Part shown: piece by piece, positions 12,301 through 22,752 of the stretch
Layout: each line of letters starts with the position of its first letter
Numbering within the stretch: position 1 is the stretch's first letter
Origin: Neoscytalidium dimidiatum
Lineage: Eukaryota; Ascomycota; Dothideomycetes; Botryosphaeriales; Botryosphaeriaceae
Length of the DNA stretch: 64,000 nucleotides
NCBI GenBank assembly: GCA_037367355.1
Contig: CM074695.1
Coordinates: forward strand, 744,001-808,000
Direction of reading: 5' to 3'
Position numbers and translations under genes: made by a program
Notes under the pieces: generated by a model
Databases searched by the model: none
Told to the model about the DNA's origin: nothing
Seen by the model: the letters and a program-made list of their open reading frames with translations, nothing else

Positions 12301-13567
12301 CGGCGAAGAGCTCGACTTCGAAGTTGTTGCCCATCCGAACCATTGGTGGAACGCAGTTATTGTTGATGGCGAATGGCGCATAATGGACTGCTCACTCGCT
12401 AGTCCGACGAACCCTAGACGCTCAGCATACTCCAGTGCTGGAAGCCAGGCTGCTGAAGGCGGCTATTTTCTTGCACGCCCGTCCGAGATATGCTTCACAC
12501 ACGTCCCACTTCTCCCAGAGTCGCAGCACATTCTTCCACCTCTACCACATGAAGTCCTCATGGCGCTACCTTGTGCGTGTCCGCCTTACTTCGTCAACGA
12601 CATACAGATTGTGGACTTTGACACCAGTCTTTTAAACCTAGAGAACTTGGAAATGGCCCACATACACTTCTTCGTGCCGGAGGATGTCGAGGCAGTGGCG
12701 GAGGTGGAGGCAAGAGTATTCGCCAGAGATGGTGATGGAGATTACTTCGAGTCTGGTGATTTGTGTCGGAAGAGAGCTTTATGCCAGCCCGAATGGATCG
12801 GTGGGCGTAAGAGGTACACCGTCAAGGCCGTCCTACCGGGCGACGAAGGCCACGCCACGCTGAAGGTGTACTCTGGGAAGAGAGGACTAATGCACTCCAT
12901 CAAATCAAACCCTCACCCTCTCGCCTTCGCCCTTCCCCTCACTCACACCGGCCAAAACCCCCCTTACGACTTCGTCACCATTCACCCCACGCCGCACGCC
13001 CAGCGCCACGACCTCTATGTCGCACAACCCCAGTGTGCCCGTCTCGCTGTCAACAATACCTTTGTCTTCGCCGTCCGACAGCATCCTTCATCTCTAACCT
13101 ACACACACTCGCCCTCTGCTTCCACCCACGCCCACTCGCAATCTACCAACTCCGCGATCATGTCCGGCCGCGTGTCGCCCAACCCCTTCGCCCGCCCGAC
13201 CTCCGCTCTCAGCATGGTGTCCGCCAGCGCCAGCAACGCTGGCTCCGTCTTCTCCGCCTCATCCAGCGGCTCTGATCCGCTTGTTAACTCCACCAGGACG
13301 GCGCCCGGAGCCAGCATGAAGCCTGCGAAGCTCGCTATTCAGAGCCCATCGGGGAAAATCATCAGACTTATGCGGAAGAGCGAGCACATGTTAAGTAACA
13401 GTCACGGTGCTGGTGTTGGAGGTGCCAGTGAAGGCGAGAAGGAGGGAGGGGATGGAAGTGTGTGGGAGACAATAATCAAGATTGGAGAGAGGGGCACTTG
13501 GAGGGGGTTGGTGTTGGCGGATCGGAGCGCTAGATGGTGCGTGTTCGCGGAGTGGGAATGCTTTTAG
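9378..13567 (+). CDS. cyk3: CYK3-like cytokinesis protein: SH3 plus transglutaminase-like domain
   Basis: Probable septation and actomyosin-ring protein. Two exons: 9378-9452 and 9539-13567 (86-nt intron), 1367 residues. The intron interrupts the SH3 domain (about residues 12-71); joining restores a normal SH3 with WWMGRL and the ending GLFPSNFV. Residues about 180-350 are Ser/Pro/Tyr/Gln-rich with repeated R-A-V/A-S-P units. A transglutaminase-like core follows: Cys917 in RGCSEEIA, His960 in HPNHWWN and Asp975 in IMDCS sit where a catalytic triad is expected. The C-terminal part (ETIIKIGERGTWRGLVLADRSA) matches the conserved Cyk3 tail as I know it. Known yeast Cyk3 proteins are regarded as inactive transglutaminase relatives, so the apparently complete triad here is worth checking. 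Many SP sites suggest cell-cycle kinase control (inference). Confidence 0.88.
10100..10440 (+). repeat. Degenerate R-A-V/A-S-P protein repeat inside the CYK3-like gene
   Basis: Several copies of a unit reading R-A-V/A-S-P-A/S-P, usually followed by Gln and Tyr, are encoded in a row. The DNA copies differ at synonymous sites, so the repeat is maintained at protein level and is not a recent DNA expansion. Each unit carries an SP dipeptide, a possible phosphorylation site. Confidence 0.7.
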
Positions 13568-16223
13568 GGAATGAACAGGAAGGTGTGAGGGAGGTTTCAA
13601 AAGAGGAACAAGTGATGTTGCTCTATGGGTGGGTTTTCTGAGTCATTCGGTATCTGCTTGGCTGGTGGCCATGTTCTGGATACTGACGAGCCTTTTTTCG
13701 GATTTTCAGGTTTTCGGTTCTGGGGGTTTCCTTACTGTAGTTTCTCTTTTGCTCTATCATCTTCTAGTATCAGGTCGGCTAGAGACGAGTTTCCTTTTGC
13801 TCTTTTCTTCTTTTAGTCACGGGTTTCTTTTAGTACTTGCTTTATCCTCGTCATCGGTTTTGTCTGGGCCATGGCAAAAAGGTGTTTCCTTTTGTCACTC
13901 TACTCTTGCGTCTCTGGCTTTCTTCACTTGGTTGTAGCAACAACCAAGAGCGCACATCACCCGCAACCACCGGAGCAAGCACACATTCGAGCGAAGCATA
14001 GGCATATGAAAGGCGCTCCATGATTGTATTTCTCATTTCGTTCTGTATTGCTTGGAGAGCTGGTTTGGTGTGGCTGGGCGAGTATTTCTCTCTTATCGGG
14101 TGTATGATAGCGGTTCGGAGTCCCGGCGGCTGGGTGTAGGTCGGTCGGCGAATTTTAGGTATTGAGCATCATTTTACTCCTGCTGTGCTTGCGTGCTCTG
14201 AGACTGTGCGGCTGTGGTGAAAGGCGTGAAACGCTGACGATGTTCATGGCTTGCTTCACTTTTGGGAGACGGCGGAAAGAGTAGTATGCTCTAACTTAAT
14301 TATAGACTCTGGGAGTTCTTTGCGTACAATCCATCTCCCTCACAGCTTACAGGCGCGATAGATCTCATAATCGTCATCGTGCTGCCTCTGTTTGAAGATC
14401 ATACTTGTCGAAGGGTAAACCTGAGCCGTGGCAAGTGGGGGTTGAACACAATTTATGTATTCGGCTTGAACAGTAGGTAAGCATTCCTACCGCTTTGCTT
14501 ATACGAAGCGAGTCAGTATGCACTTTTCCACAACAGCGGTGGGAGCCATACGAGCCTTGAGAAAGGTAGTGCTTCAGGTTTCAGAAGTGAAGAACGAGGC
14601 TTCAAAGAATGGTGTCATTAGTTCTCTTAAGAAAAAGACGGAGAAGAATAGAAAGCTTCCAGAGACCCCGTGGTATTGATCCTCACGAACCTTGACTTCT
14701 TTGTTCGATATTGATGTTATCGATGTTGGCTAATTTGCACGGACATTTTTTTTTTTTTTTTTTTACTTTTGTGTGCTTCTATTTTAAACATTCCTCGTCT
14801 TTCTTGTGGGATCGATAAACAAATGCGTTTGATCGAATCTTCCAAACGCCGTGGTGATGATACATTTTGTAATCTTAGAGGGCCCAGTCTGGAGCCTTTC
14901 CTGTATACAGTCAACACATCCCCTTTAAGATATCATCGAGAGTGCTGCAGGGCCCCTGGAAGTTGATAAGCTGTGCAAACTGCACCACTGACCTTGGATA
15001 GTGGGAAAGGTTCGCAGGGAGGGTATTTGCCGATTGGAAGATATCCAGGCAGTGCCTTCGACAGCTCAGAGCTGTCATACATGTTCAGAGAGCAACTTGA
15101 GCCTGCAAGTATCTACGTTTTGGCTGCATTTGTCCCCAAAACTCTATCACATAGAATTCTGGGCGATATTTGGCGTCCACCACTGCTAGGTATACAATCA
15201 CGATGCAGTATCAATAGCATAGTGTCACGTAGTAGCTTCAGTATGGGTAGAAATACGGCCGGCTTGATAGGAGCTGATAGCTCCACCCAAGATGGGACCA
15301 GTCGGAGACGGTGCCCGTAACGTATTCTCGACTGTGTAGCTTTGTCTTACTACATGACTCTTTACCGAGTGCGGTGACCCCTCTCGCACTGGTAAGAGTA
15401 CGGAATAAACTGGCAAAGAAGTGTCAGCCGTCCGATCAGCAGTCGGAGTAAAGTGCGTTGCTTGTCGCGCCCATTGCAGAAGGATTCTCGGCTGTTGCTT
15501 GTCCCTGTCCCCGTTGTCTCTCACATACACCTACCTCACCAAATAGGTATCAAGAGACGAAGAAATATGGAACGCCTTGCAGTTCGGCAGACGGATAAGA
15601 CACACAAGCAGCGCCGTTGCCACTCTAACATGAATCGACTTCGTACGTGGTCCCTGAACGTTGGAGAGAAAAAGAGACAGCAAAAAGCACTCTGCGGAAT
15701 GCGGGACTGAAAGACAAATAAATGAAAAACAAGGCAAGCTCCCGGCGCGAATTTTCTCAAATCAGACAGAAGCAGCGATACTCGTGGGTTTTATAGTGGT
15801 GTCACCTTTTAGGTTAGCGACGTTGCGTTCTCCAATCCCAACCCGGCACTTGACGCTCACACCCTCAGAATCGTATCAGCAGAAGGTAAGCATAAATTGA
15901 CCCACCATCAGCAATCTTAGGCTCATATAGGCATGGATTTCCTGAGCTATGGGACCCTTCAAACAGGTCAAAAGAAGGTTGACGCTTACATTGCCGGTCT
16001 GAAGATGCATGAACTGCAAGTGTTGATCATTTCAGATGCCTCGAGGGCACTCCTACAAGGGATCCTAGACATGATACTTACTTAAGCGTTTCTTTCCCCG
16101 GTCAGAGTGGAAAGTCAGATCTAGGATGAGATCCAGGACCAGGTGGGAAGGGGAGGTGAACCCTCTTTCACACGCCCTCACGCACCACTTTCAGTATTAC
16201 GTTGGCTGCCTCAGGCAGACGTC
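13568..16223. other. Gene-free stretch, 3' of the CYK3-like gene
   Basis: About 2.65 kb between two convergent genes. The first 400 bp are T-rich, consistent with a 3' UTR. A T run of 20 or more lies at about 14745-14764. A frame at 14973-15320 begins with GTG rather than ATG and shows no family motif. I see no gene, tRNA or repeat that I can support. Confidence 0.5.
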
Positions 16224-17478
16224 TCAGTCCCTCCCCAGCTCCTTCCTCCACCACTCCGCAAAGTCCACACAGCTGCAATCAATCCCCAGCGCCCGTGTCT
16301 CCTTCGTATCCAAGTGGCAATCGTACGGCCGCCTGACCCTCTCGCCCCTCTCCTCGGCGCGCAGCTCCTCTTCCGACGGCCTGAACGGCTCCAAGCCCTC
16401 GATCCCGACCCCCAATATCCGCGCCAGCACCTTGCACATGTCCAGCTTCGTCTTGCAGTCCTCGCTCGAGAAGTGCAGGACCGTCGGCAGGCGGTCCGGC
16501 GCGTCGGAGGAGGCCGGCGCGGCGCCGCTGCTGCTCCCCCTCCCTCTGCCGGTGTACAGCGCGCAGACGTCGACGCACACGCGGCCCACGTCGCGCGTGT
16601 TGGTCGGGTACCGCAGCGCGTAGTCGTCCATCTTGATCCGCTCGTCGCCCGGCCCCAGCGCCGCCGCCCGGCGCACCTGCTCGACCAGCACGTTGACCGC
16701 GCTGTCGGTCGGCTTGCTCGCCTTGCCGTACAGTATGGGGACCCGGAGGACCGCGGCGAGGGGCCGGCGGCCGCCGTCCCCCGACGCCGCCGTCGCGTCG
16801 TGGTTCTTGTTGTTGTTGTTACTATGGGCGGCGGAGGCTTCTAGCACGGCGTTCTCGCCCTCCCATTTCGTGAGGCCGTAGGTGTTGGGCGGGTTGGTGG
16901 GCGCGGTGGGGGCGTACGGCGCTTCGCCCGGGGCGCCCGGGAATACGTAGTCGGTGCTGATGTAGAGGAGGAAGATGCCGCGGCGTGCGGCTGAGGCGGT
17001 AAGCGTGCGGGCGGCGTCGACATTGAGGGCGCGGGCGGCGGCGGGGTTGTTGGAGCAGGAGTCCGGGGAGCGATCGGCGGCGCCTATGAGGGGAGTGAGT
17101 GGGATCGGCTAGCCATTGAAGGTAGCAGGCGTGTTAAGTCGCCCTTGGTGGTGGGGTAAATTGCTCACAGTGGACGATGACGTCGGGTCTGGCGAGCTCA
17201 GCTGTGAGTAAACAGAGCACATGGTGGGGCACAGTTGCGGACGTACTTTACTTCGTCCAGCGCCCTTTCGATAGCAGCGCTGTCGAGAAGGTTGAGCTTG
17301 ATTGTCGCCGGTGGCGAAGCACGCGTCAGACCTGTGCCCACTGTCTTCCAGCCGCAAGCCGAGAAGGCCTCAACGACCTGGCTGCCGAGAAGGCCGGTAG
17401 CTTTGGAGATCAGCGTTGGTGAACGTCGTAGTGTTGGCCGCACAACGTACCGCCGGTGACAAGCGCGGTGCCACTCAT
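16224..17478 (-). CDS. NAD(P)-binding RmlD/MAT2B-like protein (extended SDR fold)
   Basis: Four exons on the minus strand: 17478-17451, 17400-17247, 17188-17169 (only 20 nt) and 17083-16224; 353 residues in a closed frame. The nucleotide-binding motif GGATGLLG spans the first intron (residues about 9-16). The strand ending PDVIVHCAA, then YISTDYVF and the Y136-x3-K140 pair (YGLTK), mark an extended short-chain dehydrogenase. The family includes dTDP-4-dehydrorhamnose reductases and the regulatory beta subunit of methionine adenosyltransferase; fungal members like this are usually considered MAT2B-like, and I cannot tell catalysis from regulation by sequence. An insertion rich in Asn, His and Gly (about residues 155-170) and a second Ser/Gly-rich one near residue 240 look like disordered loops. 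The 20-nt exon is needed to keep PDVIVHC in frame; other splice choices hit a stop. Confidence 0.8.
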
Positions 17479-18296
17479 TTTGCGAGAAAACAAAGTGCGG
17501 GGCAGTTGAAGCTATGTACAAGACGTTGTGAGGCTTGAGAATCTCTTTCGAGGTCCCGCGCAAGGCGAGACGTTCGACGAAAGGTGCAAGCTGTCAAGAA
17601 GCTGGAGCTTGGATCCCGAGCCGAAGCTCAGAGCACGCTCAACGTCTGGTTGTCTTCCTCACGATCCTGCGCAAGGCGGGCGTCGTAACGAAAACAACAA
17701 AGCTCGGTGGGCCGTTAGAAGGTTCCAAATATTCCATGTCGACCTGGGAGGCCGGCATGAGCGGTCAAGGCTATAGTTTTCAACTAGCAAAAATCCGGCA
17801 TCAGCATTCGCTTCACTTGCACGGATAATGCGCCCTGCACTAGGATGGAGAGAAAAGAAAAAGAAGGGGAAGAGGAGCGTTCGATGACGGTGTTTTATGT
17901 TTGCACCCGCAGGCAGAAAGGAAGGCGCGTGTTAGGCAGTCACGGTCGACAGAGGGAGGTGCAAAACAAGTTGGAGAGCCAACGGCAAAGATTTCACTGG
18001 CTTATGTACCAGATAAAGAAATCGTTGCCGCCAAGCGCCTAGGCAGCTGCGGGCCTGTAATGATGAAAAATCTCGAGGCGGCAGCAGACCCGGACAAGTT
18101 GCCGCTGAGAATGAATCAATCACTCGATTCGAGAGGTGACTTGTTGAGCTAGTCTATTGCGTCGTCGGAAATTCAGTAGTCCATTCTGTTGCAAATGTTG
18201 GTCTCGCCGCAGGACCATTGGCATCTCTTCCAATGCGCCACCTGACTAATCAGACCCAGCTAAATCAAATGCTGAAGTTCCACAAATCTTCTTTAT
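17479..18296. other. Intergenic region upstream of the MAT2B-like gene
   Basis: About 820 bp containing the promoter of the minus-strand MAT2B-like gene and the 3' end of the next minus-strand gene. No supported coding or RNA feature. Confidence 0.5.
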
Positions 18297-19038
18297 CTAC
18301 TTTTCCTCATCAATCGAAGCCAGACTGCCATGCTTCCCCTCATGTAGGCGCTGCACAAGTCTCCGGATATTCGCCGTCTTGACCCTTAACGTCGCATGCT
18401 TCATGCCTCCAAGTGCAACTGTGGCCGGCTCACAGCAGAGCTTCTCTGCCTCGTCGAGATGACCCATCGCACGGTCAAATGATTCAACCAGAGCAAGCTG
18501 CTGAAGCAGCTCGCACCTGCAAGCTGTAGGAATTGATTCCATTGGAAGGATTCCTTGAAAGAGCTTGCGACACTCGTTGTAGCGCTTCTGCAGGTAAAGC
18601 TGGTATGCCTGTCGCATCCTGGTCAGTACGCGACAACCGAAATATCCTATTTGAAGTACATACCAAGTCAAGGTTCGACCAATAATAATATTCTCCGATG
18701 TCACTGGCCTTCGGACTACCATAATTTTCAGTCTGTAAATCTTCGTTTTTCTCGTCGGTATCTTGACCTGAACTTCCATGTCCCGCTCCGCTCGCCTTTC
18801 CGACCTTGGTACTTCCAGAGTATTGTTCTGCTTCAGCCCACTGCTCAGGACGCTTATATCTAGCTTGCCGAAAAGAAGGTCGATTGGTGACCTCTCTCGA
18901 CAATGGTGCTTTACCGACGCCAGGCATTTTTGTGGGCTTGCAAATTTCTTCTCGAACATGGTGCCCGGAGACTGTGGAAGGTAGTCTAGTTGTCCCGGCG
19001 ACCCTTTCGGACACTGTCTCACGTCGTTCGACATCCAT
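18297..19038 (-). CDS. Hypothetical protein, disordered N-terminus and TPR-like helical C-terminus
   Basis: I do not recognise this gene. Two exons, 19038-18664 and 18608-18297, are joined across a 55-nt intron (GTATGT..ACAG); the joined frame gives 228 residues. Residues 1-125 are polar and low complexity (rich in Ser, Lys, Glu and Gly). After the junction the sequence AYQLYLQKRYNECRKLF starts paired amphipathic helices resembling tetratricopeptide repeats, ending with ANIRRLVQRLHEGKHG. The splice choice is supported because the helical repeat begins exactly at the acceptor and because the unspliced frame loses this pattern. The start ATG at 19038 is the first in frame. A role as a scaffold or adaptor is only a guess from the helical repeat type. 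Confidence 0.62.
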
Positions 19039-19395
19039 ATGTAGCTAATTAGTATGGCAAAAGTCATCTATGTTCCGCTTGAAGATGTGGCAACGCTTGC
19101 AGAGGCATGTAAGCTTTCTATGCTGTGGTGTTTGGTGATGATTTCGACAGAACGGTATATGTGGTGGATGAGTTTGACTGTTGTCGGGCCGGGTACTTGA
19201 ATGTGAGCGTGTTAGTAATTTCAGAACGCATCCTGTCAAATATCCTACTATGGTTGGCCGAAGCTGCTCCAATGCACGTGTGGCCAGTCACTTCCGTCGG
19301 CGAAGGATGGTTCGAAAACGGGAGCAGATTTTGCGCTTATCACCCACGTCTTAATCAGTGTATTGTTGAAGTTTTATTGACAGCTCCTTCCACTT

Positions 19396-20016
19396 TTATG
19401 CATGCACAACCATTCTGATTTCCATGCCTATCTTCTCAAACAAATCCTCAACGTCCGCGAAACTTCCAGCATCATGAAGCGTACATTCGGTACATGCGCA
19501 TCGTAAATCTTCACTCAAGCCCTCAAGAATGAGTACTATTTCATCATTTTTTACTCGTAATCCCGTGCAGACTAAATTCAATTCAACCTTCTTCGAAAAC
19601 TGTACGGCTTGCTCTCTACTCTTTTTAAAAGACAACACTCGAGCTATATCTACTGTTTCACCACAAGACCATGTGCCATCTGCCCATGTAGGACTTTATT
19701 GTTTTTTTAGCTTATTTGGGAAGTTATCGAGCTCGGGTCTCAGGTGAGTTAAACTAAGCGAGAGCGAGTGAAGGAGACTATCATTACACTGCTGTCGTTC
19801 GGTCAGCATCTTATGGACCCTCTTGAACAGTAGATTTGATTTTCTGAGAGGACTGTCGCGGCGAAACAACTTCAGCGAAGGTCCAGTGAAGGAAGCTTTG
19901 GGGCGACAGCCAGGATACTGTTCTTGAAAAAAATAAAAAAAAAAAAGCGATGAAGTCGGTATGGTCACAAGCTGATATACCAGCTTCAGGAAGTCTAGGG
20001 TAGTATTGGAACTCAA
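19396..20016 (-). pseudogene. Coding-like relic interrupted by an in-frame stop
   Basis: Minus-strand frame that reads sensibly on both sides of a TAA at 19698-19696. Upstream (20016-19699) it ends RPELDNFPNKLKKQ; downstream, in the same frame, it resumes with WADGTWSCGETVDIARVL and runs to the stop at 19396 with amphipathic, Cys-containing sequence (CACTECTLHDAGSF). I found no canonical intron of ordinary size that removes the stop. It may be a decayed gene, a gene with an intron I failed to place, or chance. The family is not recognised. The upstream part includes an A/T-rich tract encoding LFFFYFF, which is unlike ordinary coding sequence, so the true 5' limit is uncertain. Confidence 0.35.
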
Positions 20017-20298
20017 ATATCAAGGCTATAGGCGGCGAAGTAAGACGCTATGATGCAGAGGAAGGAGAATACCGTCATCCTCATGTCGACATTAGCTCAA
20101 ATGATTATAGTTCTGCATCTGCTACGAAGCATGGGCAACTTTGGTGCTTGCTTAAAGGGCGTGGAAGAGTGCCTCGTTGGTGCAAGCATGGCACCTGAGG
20201 TGGGGAAGGAATGTTTTGGCGTACGTACACGACTGCTCGAAAATCCGAACGTCGCTCTCATTGATTGTAAGCATACGACGGATTTAAGTTGCTGCTGA

Positions 20299-20400
20299 TG
20301 GCTACGAGGAAGAGGGAAAGTCTCCGAAATATCAAGCAACAAATACAAGCTATCGACGAGCTGGAGAAGGAAATGGCTGACATCAGGAAGTTGCTGTAGG
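20299..20400 (+). CDS. Short coiled-coil frame, possible terminal exon
   Basis: Thirty-three codons from an ATG to TAG with heptad spacing of hydrophobic residues (RNIKQQIQAIDELEKEMADI). The frame stays open upstream to about 20280. It could be the last exon of a plus-strand gene whose earlier exons I could not join in phase; an open stretch at 20000-20180 in another frame also looks protein-like. Function unknown; may equally be a relic. Confidence 0.25.
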
Positions 20401-22752
20401 ACTATGTTGTGATGCCTTGATGCCTCGCGCAGCTACTTTGGAACGGGATGCCGCCGAACCACAGCTTGCCTAACACTGGAGTCCAGCACACACCACTGGC
20501 GTGACCGCGATCGATCAAGACACTTGGTCTCGGACATTAATATCTTTTTAGCGGCTTGAATTGATCAATATCCACTTCACAGATCTCGGGCGGATTCCTG
20601 ATTCCACAATTGCACACGAAGCGGAGCAGAAGTGACAATTGGTATCGGAATTACAAGGGTTGTGAAATTACGTGGTTGCATTGCACTTTCTGGGCGGTGA
20701 GGGTCAATTTCCTTTTCTCCTTTGTTGTCAAGTTTTCTTTTTGTGCCGAGCAATGCAACGCAAAGACCCTACCATTGAGAGTTGGAGCAATTATTCGAGC
20801 GAAGATACTGATCCTTTCATCAATGTTGCGGCCGGACGAGCGCTTCGACCACACACATGGGCTTGCTCAGCGCCGCTGCATCAGCAAATAGAATAGTCGT
20901 TTAGCCACGCTATCGACTGCTCCTCCTCTTTACCTCATTCGCCTAAGCAATCACGATTCAAAGTCAAAGCAAGTGTAGACGTGCATCTAGATCACAGTAG
21001 CCCAGTGCATGGCCCGCCTTAACAGATTTGCATCTTGAAAGACCGTGACCATCCGCCACATCGCTTTCTCGCCCGCTCGCACACGAGCCCCAAAAAAAGC
21101 TCTCTTTTCCATCATTTCCAAACCGCGGACTCTGCGCACGCGACACCGGGCATCCCAGCCCAGCCTCGCCCCCTTCCGCATCCCCGTCTCTTTCCTTCCC
21201 CATGCGCCACCGCCACAGGGGTCAAGGCGCAGTAAATGCAACCGTCTCTCCCACAAGATTGACTAAGCAGCGGCCGTCCGGCTTAGCCTTCTACCTGTCA
21301 ACCAGGCTTCCCCTCTCCGACGCAAAACCGACACGCGTCCGAAGGTGAGAAACCGAACACGGGATATCCCGCCCAATCCACCACGTGTTGTGCTGCAGCG
21401 TTCGCGTGCACCACCATCCTCCACTAACAGCAGTCGCTGCAACCCAACACACGTCCAGCAATCCCAGCGCATGTACACAAACCCCTCCCCTAACACACCC
21501 AGCTGAGCGATCGACCAAAAAAACGCGAGCAGCAGTCCGTACTCCTGCCGATCGCGCGCACCCACGAGAAACTCCCCCCTCCCTTCCCATAATTAAGGTG
21601 CAGTAGCCTACATCAGCCCACGCAACCGCGCGCAAACCGCACTACTGCAGCTGCAAAACGCACCACCACCTGCATAAGCGTCTGCTGGGTTCGCTGCATG
21701 GGGAGAACCTTGCGTAGCGTACCCCTCCACACCGCACATGATTATTTTTCTCTTCTCTTTCTATCCCCTCATCCAATCGCGTAACGCGTACCTGGAACTT
21801 AATGGAAACGTTTTAATCGATGGTTGCGCGGGCGGGAGATGGAAGGGAAGGGATGAACGGGGGGGTAGGGACCCTGAAAACGCGATCTAATTGTTATGCA
21901 AGCGGAACCGGAAAAGGGAAGGAAAAAAGGAAAGTGATGTCGCATCGGTACCTGCATGCATTGAAAAATATCATGCCGGGGTTCGGAGGTCGTGCCATTC
22001 TAATAGGCGCCAGGGTGTCTCAGGTGGGCGAGAGAGCCGGGGGTTGGGTGGTCCAGTCAGGCCGAAAAGGAAAGAGAAGGTGCGACAATCAGTCTCATCC
22101 CGCTACACTCAACCCCTCATCTTTTAGATCGCCTACCATTGAACAGGGTGACATGTGGAGACAGGAGAAAACACCAAGAAAAAAAAAAAGGAAATTTGAC
22201 ATGTGCAACTATTACTTGAGAGTAAGTATTCGAAATCTCTCGACACTCATGCGGTTCACAGAATATATGCGCGAATTGGAGAAATTGTTATAGCGTGCAA
22301 AATGAATGCGTAATTTTTTTTATCTGTACAAGAAAAGTCATGAAAAAAGTATGCGGTCATCCAAAACTCATCGAAAAATAGGCGAGTAGAGGAAATCCCA
22401 CAAAGAATAAGCCACCGCCACGCAAATGAGCATGTTCCCAGATCCTGATCAGCCCTATCCGACCCCACGCCAATCCATGCCATTCCATGCGATGCGATGC
22501 CCCTAAAAAGTGGACCAAGATGTCCAACTTCTATAACGAAGAAGTGAAGAAAGGGTGTAAAAATGCGCCGAACAAAATGCAAAATGCCGATCAAAAACGA
22601 CCGGAAATGTACGAAGGTGAAGGTTCATGAACGTCGTGCAGACCATCAAATGCGAAACCCGCTCAACGGGAAATCCAAATCGTGGCTGTGCTGTACTTGT
22701 CTGGGAAGGCTTGAACCTGGTGGGGCCGGGGTCGTTTTGCAGGGCCGCTCAC
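20401..22752. other. Gene-free stretch downstream of the LPMO gene
   Basis: About 2.35 kb. The right end should carry the 3' UTR of the LPMO gene. A C- and A-rich segment lies at 21050-21600. Short runs of TTTTTT and AAAAAA occur, and 22460-22505 has imperfect copies of CCATG/GATGC units. No supported gene. Confidence 0.5.

Noticed and set aside
14973..15320. 115-codon plus-strand frame
   Set aside because: Begins with GTG, no family motif, flanked by non-coding sequence.
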